A DNA stretch of 64,000 nucleotides, from the NCBI RefSeq assembly GCF_016595465.1, contig NZ_JAENIK010000005.1, positions 29,113 through 93,112 on the forward strand. Reading direction: 5' to 3'. A program made the translations under genes and the position numbers. Every line of letters starts with the position of its first letter. The first letter of the stretch is position 1. Below the pieces are notes generated by a model that was not told where the DNA came from, made no database searches, and was given only the letters and a program-made list of their open reading frames with translations. Of this stretch, positions 17,401 through 25,475 are shown one piece after another. This DNA is from Luteolibacter yonseiensis. GTDB taxonomy: Bacteria > Verrucomicrobiota > Verrucomicrobiia > Verrucomicrobiales > Akkermansiaceae.

Positions 17401-20400
17401 ACGGGCGTGGGGTCCAGCGTGTCTCCCGTGGCCAGGGCGGGCTCCAGAAGCGGGACATGGTTGCCTTGTCCGTCATCCTGGCCGTTGTCGACCATGAAGG
17501 CGCGCAGACCGCTTTCGACGGCCGACCATGGTTTCCAGCCGGCTTCGGAGGTGATGGTGGTGGCATCCGGCAGAAGGAAGCGGGTGACCACCGTGGTTTG
17601 GTCCTCCCCGGCGTAGGTGGTGGCGGTCCTGATGACGGAACCGTGGACCTTGCCTGTTTGGGGATCAAGATGGTAGGTCGGGCGTTCGACCGTGTAGGAG
17701 ATCGGTTCGGAGGAGGGGTTGTTGAGGCCGTAGTCGCGGTAGGGAACGGGGAGCGTGGTCCGGGACGGGCTGCCTCCCGGTGCCGGGGGCTTGGTCAGGT
17801 AGTATTGCGTCGTGGTGGAGAAGACCTCGTTCCATGAGGAGTCGCTCTCGAAGATGTAGACGGGTTCGGAACGCTCGATGATTCTGCCGCTGTCATCGGC
17901 GTCGGAATAGGTGCCGTCGCCGGGTACGGGATCGCGGGTTTCGATCCGGTAGATGCCGGTGGGGATTGTGCCGATGTTGAATTCCTGCCGGTTGGTGACG
18001 AGGTCTCCATCGGGGTCGAGGTTGGCATCCGAAGGGTCGAGAGGAAGGAGCCCCCAGGTGGTTTCCCAGCCGTCGCTCATGCCGTCGCCGTCGGAGTCGG
18101 TGTTACGGATCTGGGTTCCATTCTGATATTCGTCGAGGTCGGAGAGTCCGTCGCCATCGGTGTCGGCATCCGGGCTGTTTTTGACGAATGGATTGAGGTC
18201 GTTCTCGGTTTCGACGGCGTCGGGAAGGCCGTCGCCGTCGGTGTCCCTGTCCGGTGTGAGCAGGAGGTAATGGCTGGCGCCATTCCTCATGGCCTCGACG
18301 AGGAGGGTGCCGTTTTGGTTCGCGGAGAGGATCCTGGTGAGGGAGTAGCCGGAAGAGACCGGAAGGATCTTGTCCAGGCGGAATGTCTTGCCGCGGCGCC
18401 AGAGCGTGGGGACATATTTGCTCTCCACATCATTGTTGGCACGGCGCTCGCCATACATTTCGCCGGTGGCGGTGAGTTGCTGGATGGTGAACTCATAACT
18501 TGGAACATCGAGGCCCTTCATGCTCCACGTGGAAGTGGCGGGGTTGAAGGTGGCGACGAAAGGCTGGTTTTTGGCGTAGCCATCGACCACAACGTGGGAG
18601 TAGCCACCGACCACACCATCCGGAGAAATCGCGCCGGCGTAGGCATAGGTTCCACCGGGGAGGGTGCCGAGGTTGGTGACGGTGCCGTCGCTTTTCCAGA
18701 CGACCGCGCGGCCGGACCCTGTGGTGGGGGAGCCGGCGACCACGGGGTCCGCGTTGTTGGAGATGCCGACGGCTTTCGCCGAGTAACTGCCGGAGATGTT
18801 CGCGAGGATGGTGGTGCTGGCGACCGCGGTGGCGGTGGAGTTGAGTTTCCAGAGGATGACGCGGTCGTATCCATTGATGAGGGCGTTGGCGGCGATGTGG
18901 CCGTGGTCGGTGAGGAAGAAGGGAACGGCGGCGTTGATGGCGGAGTTGGCGGGCTCGGGCAGGACGACGGGTTTGTAGGTCTGGCCGTTTTCCGGCATTT
19001 TCCAGGCGATCAGCTCGCGGGCGTTGAGGTTGCTGGCGGGGATGCGCTTGCCGACGGCGAATTTTCCGCCGGGGGAGAGCTGGGCCTTGTTGAGGAGGCT
19101 TGAGATGTTGTTCGCGTTGGCGGCGCCTGACAAGGTGACGGGGTAGGCGGTGGGAGAGGACCAGTACCAGAAGGTCTTGGTGCCGCCGGTGCCCGACATC
19201 CCCAGGGCGGAGCCATTCGGGGCGTGGGCCATGGCGGTGGTGTTCACCGTGGTGGGATTTCCCTGCACGTTGCCTTTGTAAAGTTCCAGCGTTCCTCCGG
19301 CCGCCCCTTGTGGGACGGTCCAGGCGGATGGCTGGCTGATGGAATTTTCGTTCGTCACCCTGAGGTAGACCGAGTCGCTGGTGGTGGCGGCGGGGGCCTG
19401 GCCGAGGACGGCGGAGGTCAGGGCGGCCGATGTGGCCGGGAAGGGGCCGAGCTCGCGGATGCGGTAGGACGGGGCACCCTGGGGATCGGTGTTGAGGCGG
19501 AATTCCTGGAGGTTGGTGTAGCCGTCGTGGTCGTAGTCGAGAAGGGCGTCGGTGGAGTCGTTGTAGTCGAGGCCGTTGGCGAGTTCCCAGGTGTTGGGGA
19601 TGCCGTCGCCGTCGGTGTCGATACCATCGCGGGTGTCGATTGTCTGGCCGTTTTCCGGGTCGATGACGGGTGGGTGGTTCGGGTCGGTGCGGAGGTAGAA
19701 TTCGCCGAGGTTGGTGGTGCCGTCTCCGTCGGCGTCGAGGTGGCCGTCCTTGACGGCGGGATCGGAGCCGTAGAAGGCTTCCCAGTCGTCGGGCATGCCG
19801 TCGCCGTCGGTGTCGTCGTCGGGGATGAGGATCTGGAGGACGGTGGCGGTCTTTTGCAGGATCAGCACGCCGTTGTCGCAGATCTTGGTCTTGAGTGGGG
19901 CGGTGGATCCGGCGGGGAGGAGTTTGAGGATGGGTGCGTTGACGGAACCCGACCAGAGGTGGGTGGCGGTGCCGGTGGTGCCGAGCAGCACCTGTGGATC
20001 ATTGGAGATGCCGAGCACATGGGGGAAGCCGGCCTTGAGATGGTAGTCTCCGTTGTAAAGGAAGGCACCGGATCCGCTGTCCTGAGCGAAGTTGTAGTAG
20101 CCCCAGATGTCGTGGATGTATTCCTCGGTGACAGTGTAGAGGTATTTGCCGGCGTATTCGCCCCAGTCGTTCAACGCGGTGCTGTTGGAGGTGGTCTCGT
20201 AGGTCTGCGACTGCCATTCATCGAGCCAGACGGTGTTTTCCTCATCACCCGGCAGCGCCCAGGCGATGTAGCCGGTGTCCAGGCTCTTGCGGATGGGGCG
20301 CGTGATGCCGTCAACCTCGGCGGTTCCGTAGTGGTAGACGAAGTATTCGGGGTATTCGGCGTAGGGGTCGACGGGGTTTCCGGATTCGTCGAAGAAGTCG

Positions 20401-21470
20401 TCCGGATAGACGAAGACGGGCATCTCGGTCCACTCGATGGTGGACATGTCCAGGTGCGGCTCGTCGATGACGCGGTTGTCGACGAGGTTGCCGGTCCAGA
20501 CGGGCGAGATGTCGATGCGTCCGCTTGGAAGGGCGAGGAAGGGTTGCTGGCGTGCGGTGAGCGGATTCCAAACATCACCGACGTATTCGCCGAAGTCGTT
20601 GACGTCCACGTAATTGACGACGTTCGTGCTTGAGGCCAGGGCGGCGATGGGGACCTGATCGGGACCGGCCGCCCGCAGTTCGTCGCTTGACGGCGAGCCG
20701 GTGGAGTAGAGGAGGTAGCCGGTGTCGCCGATGCGGCGGGGGAAGGCGGCGGTGGATGAGGTGGCCGTGGGGTTGAGGAAGAATTGCACGGATTGGCCGC
20801 CGGAAGGAGAGGACGGGGTCCAGAGGAAGCCCTTGTTTCCACTATGGATGTAGTAGCCGACCACCTGTCCGCGGGAGTTGACGTCGAGACCGGTCAACTG
20901 GGTGTCCGCGGGGATGCCGGCAGGAGGGGTGACCCGGGTCCACTGTTTGGTGGCGGGAAGGTAGGTGTGGAGGTTGACGCTGGAAGCGCTTGAGTCCGAG
21001 CGGACCCCGACGACGCTGACGAGGGTCATGCCGTTTTTGGCGGTCTCCACCAGCGTGACGGAGGTGAGGACCGTGTAATCGGGAGGATTGGGGATGGTGG
21101 CGAGTTCGTAAGTGCCGAGAGGGTTTCCCTGCCGGCCTCCGGTATCGACGGAGAGGTCGTATTCCTGTTTGGCGGTGAGGCCGTCGAAGTCGAAGTCGCT
21201 GGAGGCGTCGGCGGCGTTGTTGGGGTTGTGGCTGTTGGCGGTTTCCCATGTGTTGGGGATGCCGTCTCCGTCGGAATCCGTGGAGGTGACCGGGAAGGGA
21301 GGTGTCGCCACGGCGGATGGAGCCGGAGGTCCGCCCAGGCCGTTGCCGCGGAAGTTCGCCGTCTGGGCATGGGCGTCCTCGTGAACGTAGAGGATGCCGA
21401 GGGACAGGAGGACGGCTGCGACGGTGCCGGTGACGAAGGCGTGGAAGATGCGTACGGGGAGGCAGTTCAT
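14487..21470 (-). CDS. Giant secreted HAF/thrombospondin-3-like repeat protein, paralog of the 5166-12650 gene
   Basis: A 2327-aa protein. The N-terminal two-thirds follow the first giant protein motif by motif: MNCLPVRIFHAF, the hydrophobic AAVLLSLGILYV, DSDGDGIPNTWETANSHNPN, DDDTDGDGMPDDWEAFYGSD and DTDGDGIPNTWELANGLDYN. HAF-like units include GQVVGYYIHSGNKGFLW and GEYVGDV. The C-terminal 400 residues differ completely: no hydrolase motif, but a segment with LHEVSQEIVSLVARN and a Cys-containing piece CPCGTDKEVLKQ, ending ESWQIGSCCQ. This is a duplicated gene whose end has been exchanged. The start is chosen by match with its paralog. A palindrome lies 130 nt upstream. Function unknown; export is likely. 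Confidence 0.85.
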   Translation of the reverse strand: MNCLPVRIFHAFVTGTVAAVLLSLGILYVHEDAHAQTANFRGNGLGGPPAPSAVATPPFPVTSTDSDGDGIPNTWETANSHNPNNAADASSDFDFDGLTAKQEYDLSVDTGGRQGNPLGTYELATIPNPPDYTVLTSVTLVETAKNGMTLVSVVGVRSDSSASSVNLHTYLPATKQWTRVTPPAGIPADTQLTGLDVNSRGQVVGYYIHSGNKGFLWTPSSPSGGQSVQFFLNPTATSSTAAFPRRIGDTGYLLYSTGSPSSDELRAAGPDQVPIAALASSTNVVNYVDVNDFGEYVGDVWNPLTARQQPFLALPSGRIDISPVWTGNLVDNRVIDEPHLDMSTIEWTEMPVFVYPDDFFDESGNPVDPYAEYPEYFVYHYGTAEVDGITRPIRKSLDTGYIAWALPGDEENTVWLDEWQSQTYETTSNSTALNDWGEYAGKYLYTVTEEYIHDIWGYYNFAQDSGSGAFLYNGDYHLKAGFPHVLGISNDPQVLLGTTGTATHLWSGSVNAPILKLLPAGSTAPLKTKICDNGVLILQKTATVLQILIPDDDTDGDGMPDDWEAFYGSDPAVKDGHLDADGDGTTNLGEFYLRTDPNHPPVIDPENGQTIDTRDGIDTDGDGIPNTWELANGLDYNDSTDALLDYDHDGYTNLQEFRLNTDPQGAPSYRIRELGPFPATSAALTSAVLGQAPAATTSDSVYLRVTNENSISQPSAWTVPQGAAGGTLELYKGNVQGNPTTVNTTAMAHAPNGSALGMSGTGGTKTFWYWSSPTAYPVTLSGAANANNISSLLNKAQLSPGGKFAVGKRIPASNLNARELIAWKMPENGQTYKPVVLPEPANSAINAAVPFFLTDHGHIAANALINGYDRVILWKLNSTATAVASTTILANISGSYSAKAVGISNNADPVVAGSPTTGSGRAVVWKSDGTVTNLGTLPGGTYAYAGAISPDGVVGGYSHVVVDGYAKNQPFVATFNPATSTWSMKGLDVPSYEFTIQQLTATGEMYGERRANNDVESKYVPTLWRRGKTFRLDKILPVSSGYSLTRILSANQNGTLLVEAMRNGASHYLLLTPDRDTDGDGLPDAVETENDLNPFVKNSPDADTDGDGLSDLDEYQNGTQIRNTDSDGDGMSDGWETTWGLLPLDPSDANLDPDGDLVTNRQEFNIGTIPTGIYRIETRDPVPGDGTYSDADDSGRIIERSEPVYIFESDSSWNEVFSTTTQYYLTKPPAPGGSPSRTTLPVPYRDYGLNNPSSEPISYTVERPTYHLDPQTGKVHGSVIRTATTYAGEDQTTVVTRFLLPDATTITSEAGWKPWSAVESGLRAFMVDNGQDDGQGNHVPLLEPALATGDTLDPTPVSVSPSGTRRLHRSASGEFFLLNEAGTFVGKLPETTNWSKVNNNGDAIAFMLRTVPPQGGNPGYNVPEIHQFKDGQAYVLNIPLDASTVSILGYSSDGNALISRPKEDSLGRTYQEYYLFKANGSVTRVKQPNLGPETVSGPSTFNSRLLGTGPAPYQVTPDGSVVRIAATMVKTGPTATPAPLASLFPREVFARHLASDGTITVETTTTATNILRLIPQNSADGDDIPDDWEKAYAHWLFTTGQTTVLLGEIDPAADVAGNGMTMRADYEKAKTDGAFNAAVNDSQGAAPVYSMMTRKSSCDIAGGYDGLYDDPQSAYYSRYAQRKRIRDEENLTDISTSTTDYDYYIEDTETVTFTDPTMLTKTDTDESWKASFSRHNSFGKTVAKTVSADETDSLTYKNTGSWSSTSVVSTVKKGSKLVDSPGTHITTNTYKNGTSSSSTPVPWDPEFSTFPIMSFYGLFNRTDPSKDAGQSRTLTNGAEKIEYSVALTQKIEQETYDSKVLGFVKTDIASVPWPTEASVTSSLDTYSSFFSGGITQHYFLSDSHAHIDEVKIRIAAAKTKPEMIVITRKFYNTTGGNHGYNLPLLKTQEIVNVPAGQAQTVIARADPGGYKWVDIEIEYLNVEFRNYTGGDGFDTKPRPKCCAEKAAQGMAFHQYPAIGSDGCVYYGNGDTFDVSVRFPELTGFQGKVVYKVLNQEQFSKTITPSSEIQVVSMNPNADIPDWKPLGLPGFDMTAHLVIYQGQAKVIESPPLRFLVDDPAVRNALFKLKVMPTGAGSKLKGSLSELLMGLMLHEVSQEIVSLVARNSRDHTTDPEYTLNDPAATQGTNRLIIGTLGEQIGKPGSEWDKAATDALALENAVGGHLWLLPDVILNKAFPKFEQIENKVRGEGWGRYGCPCGTDKEVLKQTSLRGVRSSEIDRILAGPGAGMLGVVPDEFITLIKDFIVDLKIQDLENNFNESWQIGSCCQ

Positions 21471-21599
21471 GATGTTGGACGGCGTGTTTCGGGCGCGCGT
21501 GAAAGGATGGCGGAGACGGTTAGAAAGATCGGGCGCGGACGGATGCCATGCGGCGATGGTCCGGCATGGCGGTGTCGGCGACATGCTCTAACTAACGAA

Positions 21600-21613
21600 A
21601 CGGAATGTTCCGT
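21600..21613. promoter_or_regulatory. Palindrome upstream of the second giant gene
   Basis: ACGGAATGTTCCGT has perfect 6-bp arms around a 2-bp centre, in the AT-richer 21.58-21.66 kb stretch that should hold the promoter of the minus-strand giant gene. Operator function is a guess. Confidence 0.3.
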
Positions 21614-22079
21614 CCAGACAATTTGATATAAAATTCCGAAGTGTGGAAATGATATCGAAATCGCGTGAAATCGGGAGGATACGACAGGGTCTAACATCCG
21701 GAATGCCATGTCTAACAGATTGATTTGTAGATGATTCCGGCGGCTGCCGGGCGGATGGCGGCCGGTGTGGTGCCGATGATGGCGGGGTGACCGGCTATTG
21801 TTTCATATTATGTGTGTGGGTTTAATTTTATTTGGTGTCTGTTTCGTCACAATGGAGGGATTGAAAACGGTGCCGGAGGCCGGGTTGTCGCGGGTGGGAT
21901 GGCGTTCCATATGGGTGGAGGATGGTATTGATATATCGTTAGATATGTATTTCTGGAAACGGGCGCCCTGTTGGGATTTTGATCCCGGGGTTGAAGGGGG
22001 GATGATCGACGAGGGATGATCGACGAGGGATGAGCGTGATCGATGATCGATGAATGGCAGAGGGGGAGGGAATCCATGT
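21614..22079. other. Intergenic region without a supported gene
   Basis: Contains TCTAACA motifs at about 21689 and 21712, an AT-rich stretch, a segment near 21827 (TTTGGTGTCTGTT) also seen near 24955, and a GATCGACGAGGGATGA tandem fragment related to repeat B. No credible coding frame. Confidence 0.4.
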
Positions 22080-22300
22080 CGGGTCGCATATCCGATTGAG
22101 ATTCCCAAGAAGATGACTGAGAATCCGGCATGCCCGGGTCTGTTGTTTTTGATGGCGTCGGTCCGGGCGAACTTCCGCCTGCTGCTGCGGGTGTTTCCGC
22201 GGCGAGGGGGTGGCCGATGGAAGGGAGGATGCGGGTCCGGGATTCCATCCTCATGCCGGTAGGCGGCCGTGCGATGGATGGCAGGCCGGGATTTTAATGA
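22080..22300 (+). pseudogene. Decayed copy of the small membrane protein gene at 13038-13313
   Basis: The 22095-22150 part matches 13010-13080 (CCGGCATGCCCGGGTCTGTTG against CCAACATGCCAAGGGTC), and 22150-22204 matches 13238-13310 (GTTTTTGATGGCGTCGGTC; CCGCCTGCTGCTGCGGG). About 170 nt in between are gone; the joint falls at a CTGTT sequence present at both ends. The downstream 22205-22300 segment also matches 13340-13445. The first helix and most of the loop are deleted. Confidence 0.7.
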
Positions 22301-22328
22301 GGTGTGATCCACCCCCGACCGGGTGCGG

Positions 22329-22850
22329 TCATGTTTGCGGGAAGGGAATGAACCGGTCCCGGTGTTTCTTCGCATAGACCGCGGAGAGCACCGTGCCGGA
22401 TCGGTATTGCCGGCGGAGCTCGTCCTCCACCTCCTCGCCGATCCGGTCGAAGCGGTCCATTTCCTTGCTGGTGTTGAAGCGGCGGACGGAAATGGTCTGC
22501 AGTTCGTCAAGGGTGATGGGGTCCTTGCCCTTGGTATAGATGGACCAGGCTTCCCGCAGCAGGTCTCTCAGCCGGGGCGCCTCCATTTCGGTGAGGGCGG
22601 AGCAGAGGGCCTTGAAGGAATCCGGGGAAAGGAACTGGCAGAATACGGAGGTGAATCCGTCCGCGGCGATGACGGTACCGATTCTCTGCAATGTTTCGAA
22701 GACGCTCTCGGCATCGGTGAGTTCAATTCGATGCTTGTAACGCTTGAAAAACAGGTAGCTGCCGAGCCCGGCTTCGAGATCGATGCCGTTTTCCAGGGCG
22801 AAGATCTCATCGAGGGGCTTGGGCGGGGTGGACGTGTCCCAATTGATCAT
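22329..22850 (-). CDS. DUF4375/DMP19-like small protein, possible immunity protein
   Basis: A 173-aa protein starting MINWDTSTPPKPL. The middle part, GLGSYLFFKRYKHRIELTDAESVFETLQRIGT, followed by an alternation of helices (SPDSFKALCSALTEMEAPRL) recalls the DUF4375/DMP19 layout, a family common near polymorphic toxins. The assignment is tentative. The ATG at 22850 is chosen because the extension upstream runs through a repeat. It lies on the same strand as three more small proteins (23145-24854) that look like immunity proteins. No signal peptide, so cytosolic. No matching toxin is next to it. Confidence 0.6.
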   Translation of the reverse strand: MINWDTSTPPKPLDEIFALENGIDLEAGLGSYLFFKRYKHRIELTDAESVFETLQRIGTVIAADGFTSVFCQFLSPDSFKALCSALTEMEAPRLRDLLREAWSIYTKGKDPITLDELQTISVRRFNTSKEMDRFDRIGEEVEDELRRQYRSGTVLSAVYAKKHRDRFIPFPQT

Positions 22851-23040
22851 GATGGTGGTTTTCGATTTTAAGTGAGGGGGGGGGCGTCGCACCGGATGGT
22901 TTGGAAACGTATGGGAAGCAAGGCTGAGGTCGTTGGATCGGAGGCTGGTGAAAGGAGCGCGGAGGATGGGGCCTCCGCCGGGGATCGCGGCGCGCAGGAT
23001 GGGATTGGTGTTCGTGGTGAGGCGTGCGTCCCTTGGATTA

Positions 23041-23124
23041 CGTCCCTTCAGGACTCCGGTATGTTTGGGGTCGATTCCCAGGGCGTTGCCCTGGACTGTC
23101 GCATGGCGCACCTTTGGTGCTGGA
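23041..23124 (+). repeat. Three-hairpin interspersed repeat, copy A3
   Basis: Shorter linker than the other copies. Stems GTCC/GGAC, CCCAGGG/CCCTGG and GCACC/GGTGC. The middle stem has an A-T pair where most copies have G-C. Confidence 0.85.
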
Positions 23125-23144
23125 TTTGATTTTCCAAGGCGTCC

Positions 23145-23723
23145 TCAACCGTCGCTCCAGATTTCTTCGAAGATGAGGCCGGTGAATCCGTTCTCCTGGT
23201 AGAATTCGATGAATTCGGCATCCCCGCGTCCCGACAACACATATATCTCCTCGAAGCGGGTCTCGGGGATGCGGAAGATGGTGCTGTCCATGATGCGGGT
23301 GGGGTGGAACGCGTATCGGGTGATGGCGGTGATTCCGCCGTTTTCATCCGTGGTGTATCCGGCGCGGCCATGGTCGAAACAGTTGTAGCAACCCATGACG
23401 TTCATGATGTCGAGCCGTTCCGAGGTGCCTTCCAGGCGCGCCGGAAGGTATTCCATGTCGTCCTGGAGGAGCTCGATCTGCTCGGCGGCGTCGGCCACGG
23501 AGGTGTCGTAGGCGAGGAAGCCGGGGTGGAACTTGAAGAAATTCCCCCTGCGGGTGGTTTGGGGATCCGCGGCGCGGAGTTCGGGGCCCTGCCGGCCGAA
23601 GGCGGAGATCCATGGTTCCCACAGGTGCTCCAGGTCAAGCGAGAGGATCGGTTCCAGGGGTTCCGGCTCCGTCGCGGCGAGGGTGTGGAACGCGGGGTCG
23701 TTGATGATCCGATATATTTTCAT
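23145..23723 (-). CDS. Imm11 (DUF1629) family protein
   Basis: A 192-aa protein from ATG at 23723 (MKIYRIINDPAFHTL). The layout fits the Imm11/DUF1629 family: a short N-terminal strand, then LDIMNVMGCYNCFDHGRAGY matching the family's LNV...DCxD region, FHPTRIMDSTIFRIPET and a final FTGLIFEEIWSD, which is the family's typical end. Family members protect against polymorphic-toxin tips or are orphan immunity genes. The next gene (23740) encodes a second member, ending LTGLAFEKVWSD. The upstream start in the track of this frame would overlap that gene; ATG at 23723 leaves a 16-nt gap. No cognate toxin lies next to it. Confidence 0.75.
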   Translation of the reverse strand: MKIYRIINDPAFHTLAATEPEPLEPILSLDLEHLWEPWISAFGRQGPELRAADPQTTRRGNFFKFHPGFLAYDTSVADAAEQIELLQDDMEYLPARLEGTSERLDIMNVMGCYNCFDHGRAGYTTDENGGITAITRYAFHPTRIMDSTIFRIPETRFEEIYVLSGRGDAEFIEFYQENGFTGLIFEEIWSDG

Positions 23724-23739
23724 TATTTTTAAAGGTATG

Positions 23740-24312
23740 TCAGTCGCTCCATACTTTTTCAAACGCCAGGCCTGTCAGGCCGGCGTTGTGATACTGATGG
23801 TAGAATTCATTTTCCGGATCCCCCCTGTCGGCGACGGTGTAGATCGCGACATTCTGTCTGACCTGCGTTTTGAAAATGCTGAGATCTCCGATGGTGTCCG
23901 GTTTGAACACATGATCGGAAATCTCGGCAACCGCCGTGCCCGCCATGCGGTATTTGGATGCCTCCATGTCGAGGCAGTCGTAGGTTGCGAGAACATTCAA
24001 TACATGGAATGGCTCGGGGTTCCGCTCCACCCGCGCCGGGAGGACCTCGCCGGATGCCTCGAGAATTCTCCCGACGGCGCTGAGGTGAACGGAGCCGGCA
24101 TAAACCAAGGCACCCGGTTCCAGATACATGAAATGACCCGGTTGTTTTTTCGCTGGTGCCTCAAGATAGAACTCCGGCCCATTCTCTCCGAAGACCTTCC
24201 ACGTTTCCGACTTCCGAACCGGTCTGAATGATCCGGATTTGTTGAAAAATCCGGAATCCGAGGTCAACAGAGAATCTCTGGAATGGTCGTGTTGAATCAG
24301 ATAGATTGTCAT
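23740..24312 (-). CDS. Imm11 (DUF1629)-like protein, second member
   Basis: A 190-aa protein starting MTIYLIQHDHSRD at 24312; a TTG two codons earlier is possible. Central FHVLNVLATYDCLDMEASKYRM matches FLDIMNVMGCYNCFDHGRAGY of the next gene, followed by FKPDTIGDLSIFKTQV and the shared ending LTGLAFEKVWSD. The N-terminal 60 residues diverge. The two form a tandem pair with a 16-nt gap, probably from an old duplication. Immunity to an unknown toxin is inferred from the family. Cytosolic. Confidence 0.7.
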   Translation of the reverse strand: MTIYLIQHDHSRDSLLTSDSGFFNKSGSFRPVRKSETWKVFGENGPEFYLEAPAKKQPGHFMYLEPGALVYAGSVHLSAVGRILEASGEVLPARVERNPEPFHVLNVLATYDCLDMEASKYRMAGTAVAEISDHVFKPDTIGDLSIFKTQVRQNVAIYTVADRGDPENEFYHQYHNAGLTGLAFEKVWSD

Positions 24313-24488
24313 GGTCAAGGGATCGTTACATCGGATGGTTTTCCGGCGGTTGGTTGCAATTCATTTCTGATGGCTTTCACAGGCTGGCTGGTCCCGCCGG
24401 GACGGATGGGTTGTCCACGGAGATGGGGCTTTCCCGCCGAGAGCACGGATGGAGGCTGGGAAATCCGCATTCCATGGATCGGGTCCTT

Positions 24489-24854
24489 TTACCAGCCGTC
24501 GCGCACGGTGTATTGTGTGGCCTTGTCGGGGGTTCCGTCTTCCGCGTAGATTTCATCGGCCTCTCCGATGACGCGGGCTCCGAGGATCTTGGCGATGTGG
24601 AGCATTTTCAGGAGGGTTTCCTTGTTGGGTTTTTTGACCCGTATGTCACTGGTGTTGTAGTGGAAATAGCGCACGCCATGGTATGGGTTTGGGGTGCTGT
24701 GCATCTTCGCATTGAGCGGGTTTTCGGGGTCCTGGTCCAGCAGGATCAGCCGGGGATCCGCGTCCACGACGGCTTTCCATTCTTCCGGAGTGATTTCCGG
24801 GCCTTCGTCATCGTACCAAGTGTCGCGCCGGGTGATGTAGATGTCGTATCCCAT
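24489..24854 (-). CDS. Small conserved protein of the MGYDIYITR type
   Basis: A 121-aa protein, MGYDIYITRRDTWYDDEGPEITPEEW, followed by YHGVRYFHYNTSDIRVKKPNKETLLKMLHIAKILGARVIGEADEIY. Proteins with this opening and an EW pair near residue 26 are widespread as single small genes in bacteria, often beside toxin systems; I know no established function. It completes the row of four small cytosolic proteins on this strand. It ends WYTVRDGW-like (TVRDGW). No signal peptide or membrane segment. Confidence 0.65.
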   Translation of the reverse strand: MGYDIYITRRDTWYDDEGPEITPEEWKAVVDADPRLILLDQDPENPLNAKMHSTPNPYHGVRYFHYNTSDIRVKKPNKETLLKMLHIAKILGARVIGEADEIYAEDGTPDKATQYTVRDGW

Positions 24855-25064
24855 GGTGGATCGGTGGATATTGTCAGGTGAAAGGAGGATGCCGGAGTGA
24901 GGGGTTCCTGCCGGGGGTGGGATTGTTTCAGGTTTTGGGTGGGAGTTCCATTTTGTTTGGTGTCTGTTCTGTCACGGTTAGGGAGGTGCGGACCTTTGGA
25001 AGATGGTATCGAAACGCCCGGTGGTTGTGAAGGGATGGGATCGGAGGGGTGGTGGCGCGTCATG

Positions 25065-25161
25065 GATGCCGTCCCTTCAGGACTTGTGATTCGAAGCAAT
25101 CCATCCCGGGGTTGCGCTTCGCTCACCCCGGGCTTTCACATCACGCACCTTTGGTGCTGGA
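25065..25161 (+). repeat. Three-hairpin interspersed repeat, copy A4
   Basis: Stems GTCC/GGAC, CCCGGGG/CCCCGGG and GCACC/GGTGC, with the GCGCTTCGC loop of the middle hairpin shared with copies A5 and A9. Confidence 0.85.
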
Positions 25162-25223
25162 TGGATTCCAATCAGATAGTTGTTCCGCCGGCGGGGCCGC
25201 TGCCAAGATGGGTTGTGCGGTGG

Positions 25224-25391
25224 TGAGGTTGTGAGGTTGTGAGGTTGTGAGGTTGTGAGGTTGTGAGGTTGTGAGGTTGTGAGGTTGTGAGGTTGTGAGG
25301 TGGTGAGGTGGTGAGGTGGTGAGGTGGTGAGGTGGTGAGGTGGTGAGGTGGTGAGGTGGTGAGGTGGTGAGGTGGTGAGGTGGTGAGGTGG
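25224..25391 (+). repeat. Octamer tandem repeat, 21 units
   Basis: Nine perfect units of TGAGGTTG (25224-25295) then twelve perfect units of TGAGGTGG (25296-25391). The single switch between unit types points to two separate expansions. It ends 6 nt before the promoter-like element of the terminase operon. Confidence 0.95.
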
Positions 25392-25396
25392 TTCGC

Positions 25397-25428
25397 GGGG
25401 TGAGATATATTTATAATCCCATTTTTTG
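25397..25428 (+). promoter_or_regulatory. AT-rich promoter-like element upstream of the terminase operon
   Basis: GGGGTGAGATATAT (25397-25410) followed after 10 nt by ATTTTTTG, 48 nt before the small terminase start. The first 14 bases are identical to those at 33261. Confidence 0.5.
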
Positions 25429-25475
25429 ATGATGGGTGATCAGGCAGTATGGCGGGTGTTCAAATGGAGGGAAAG

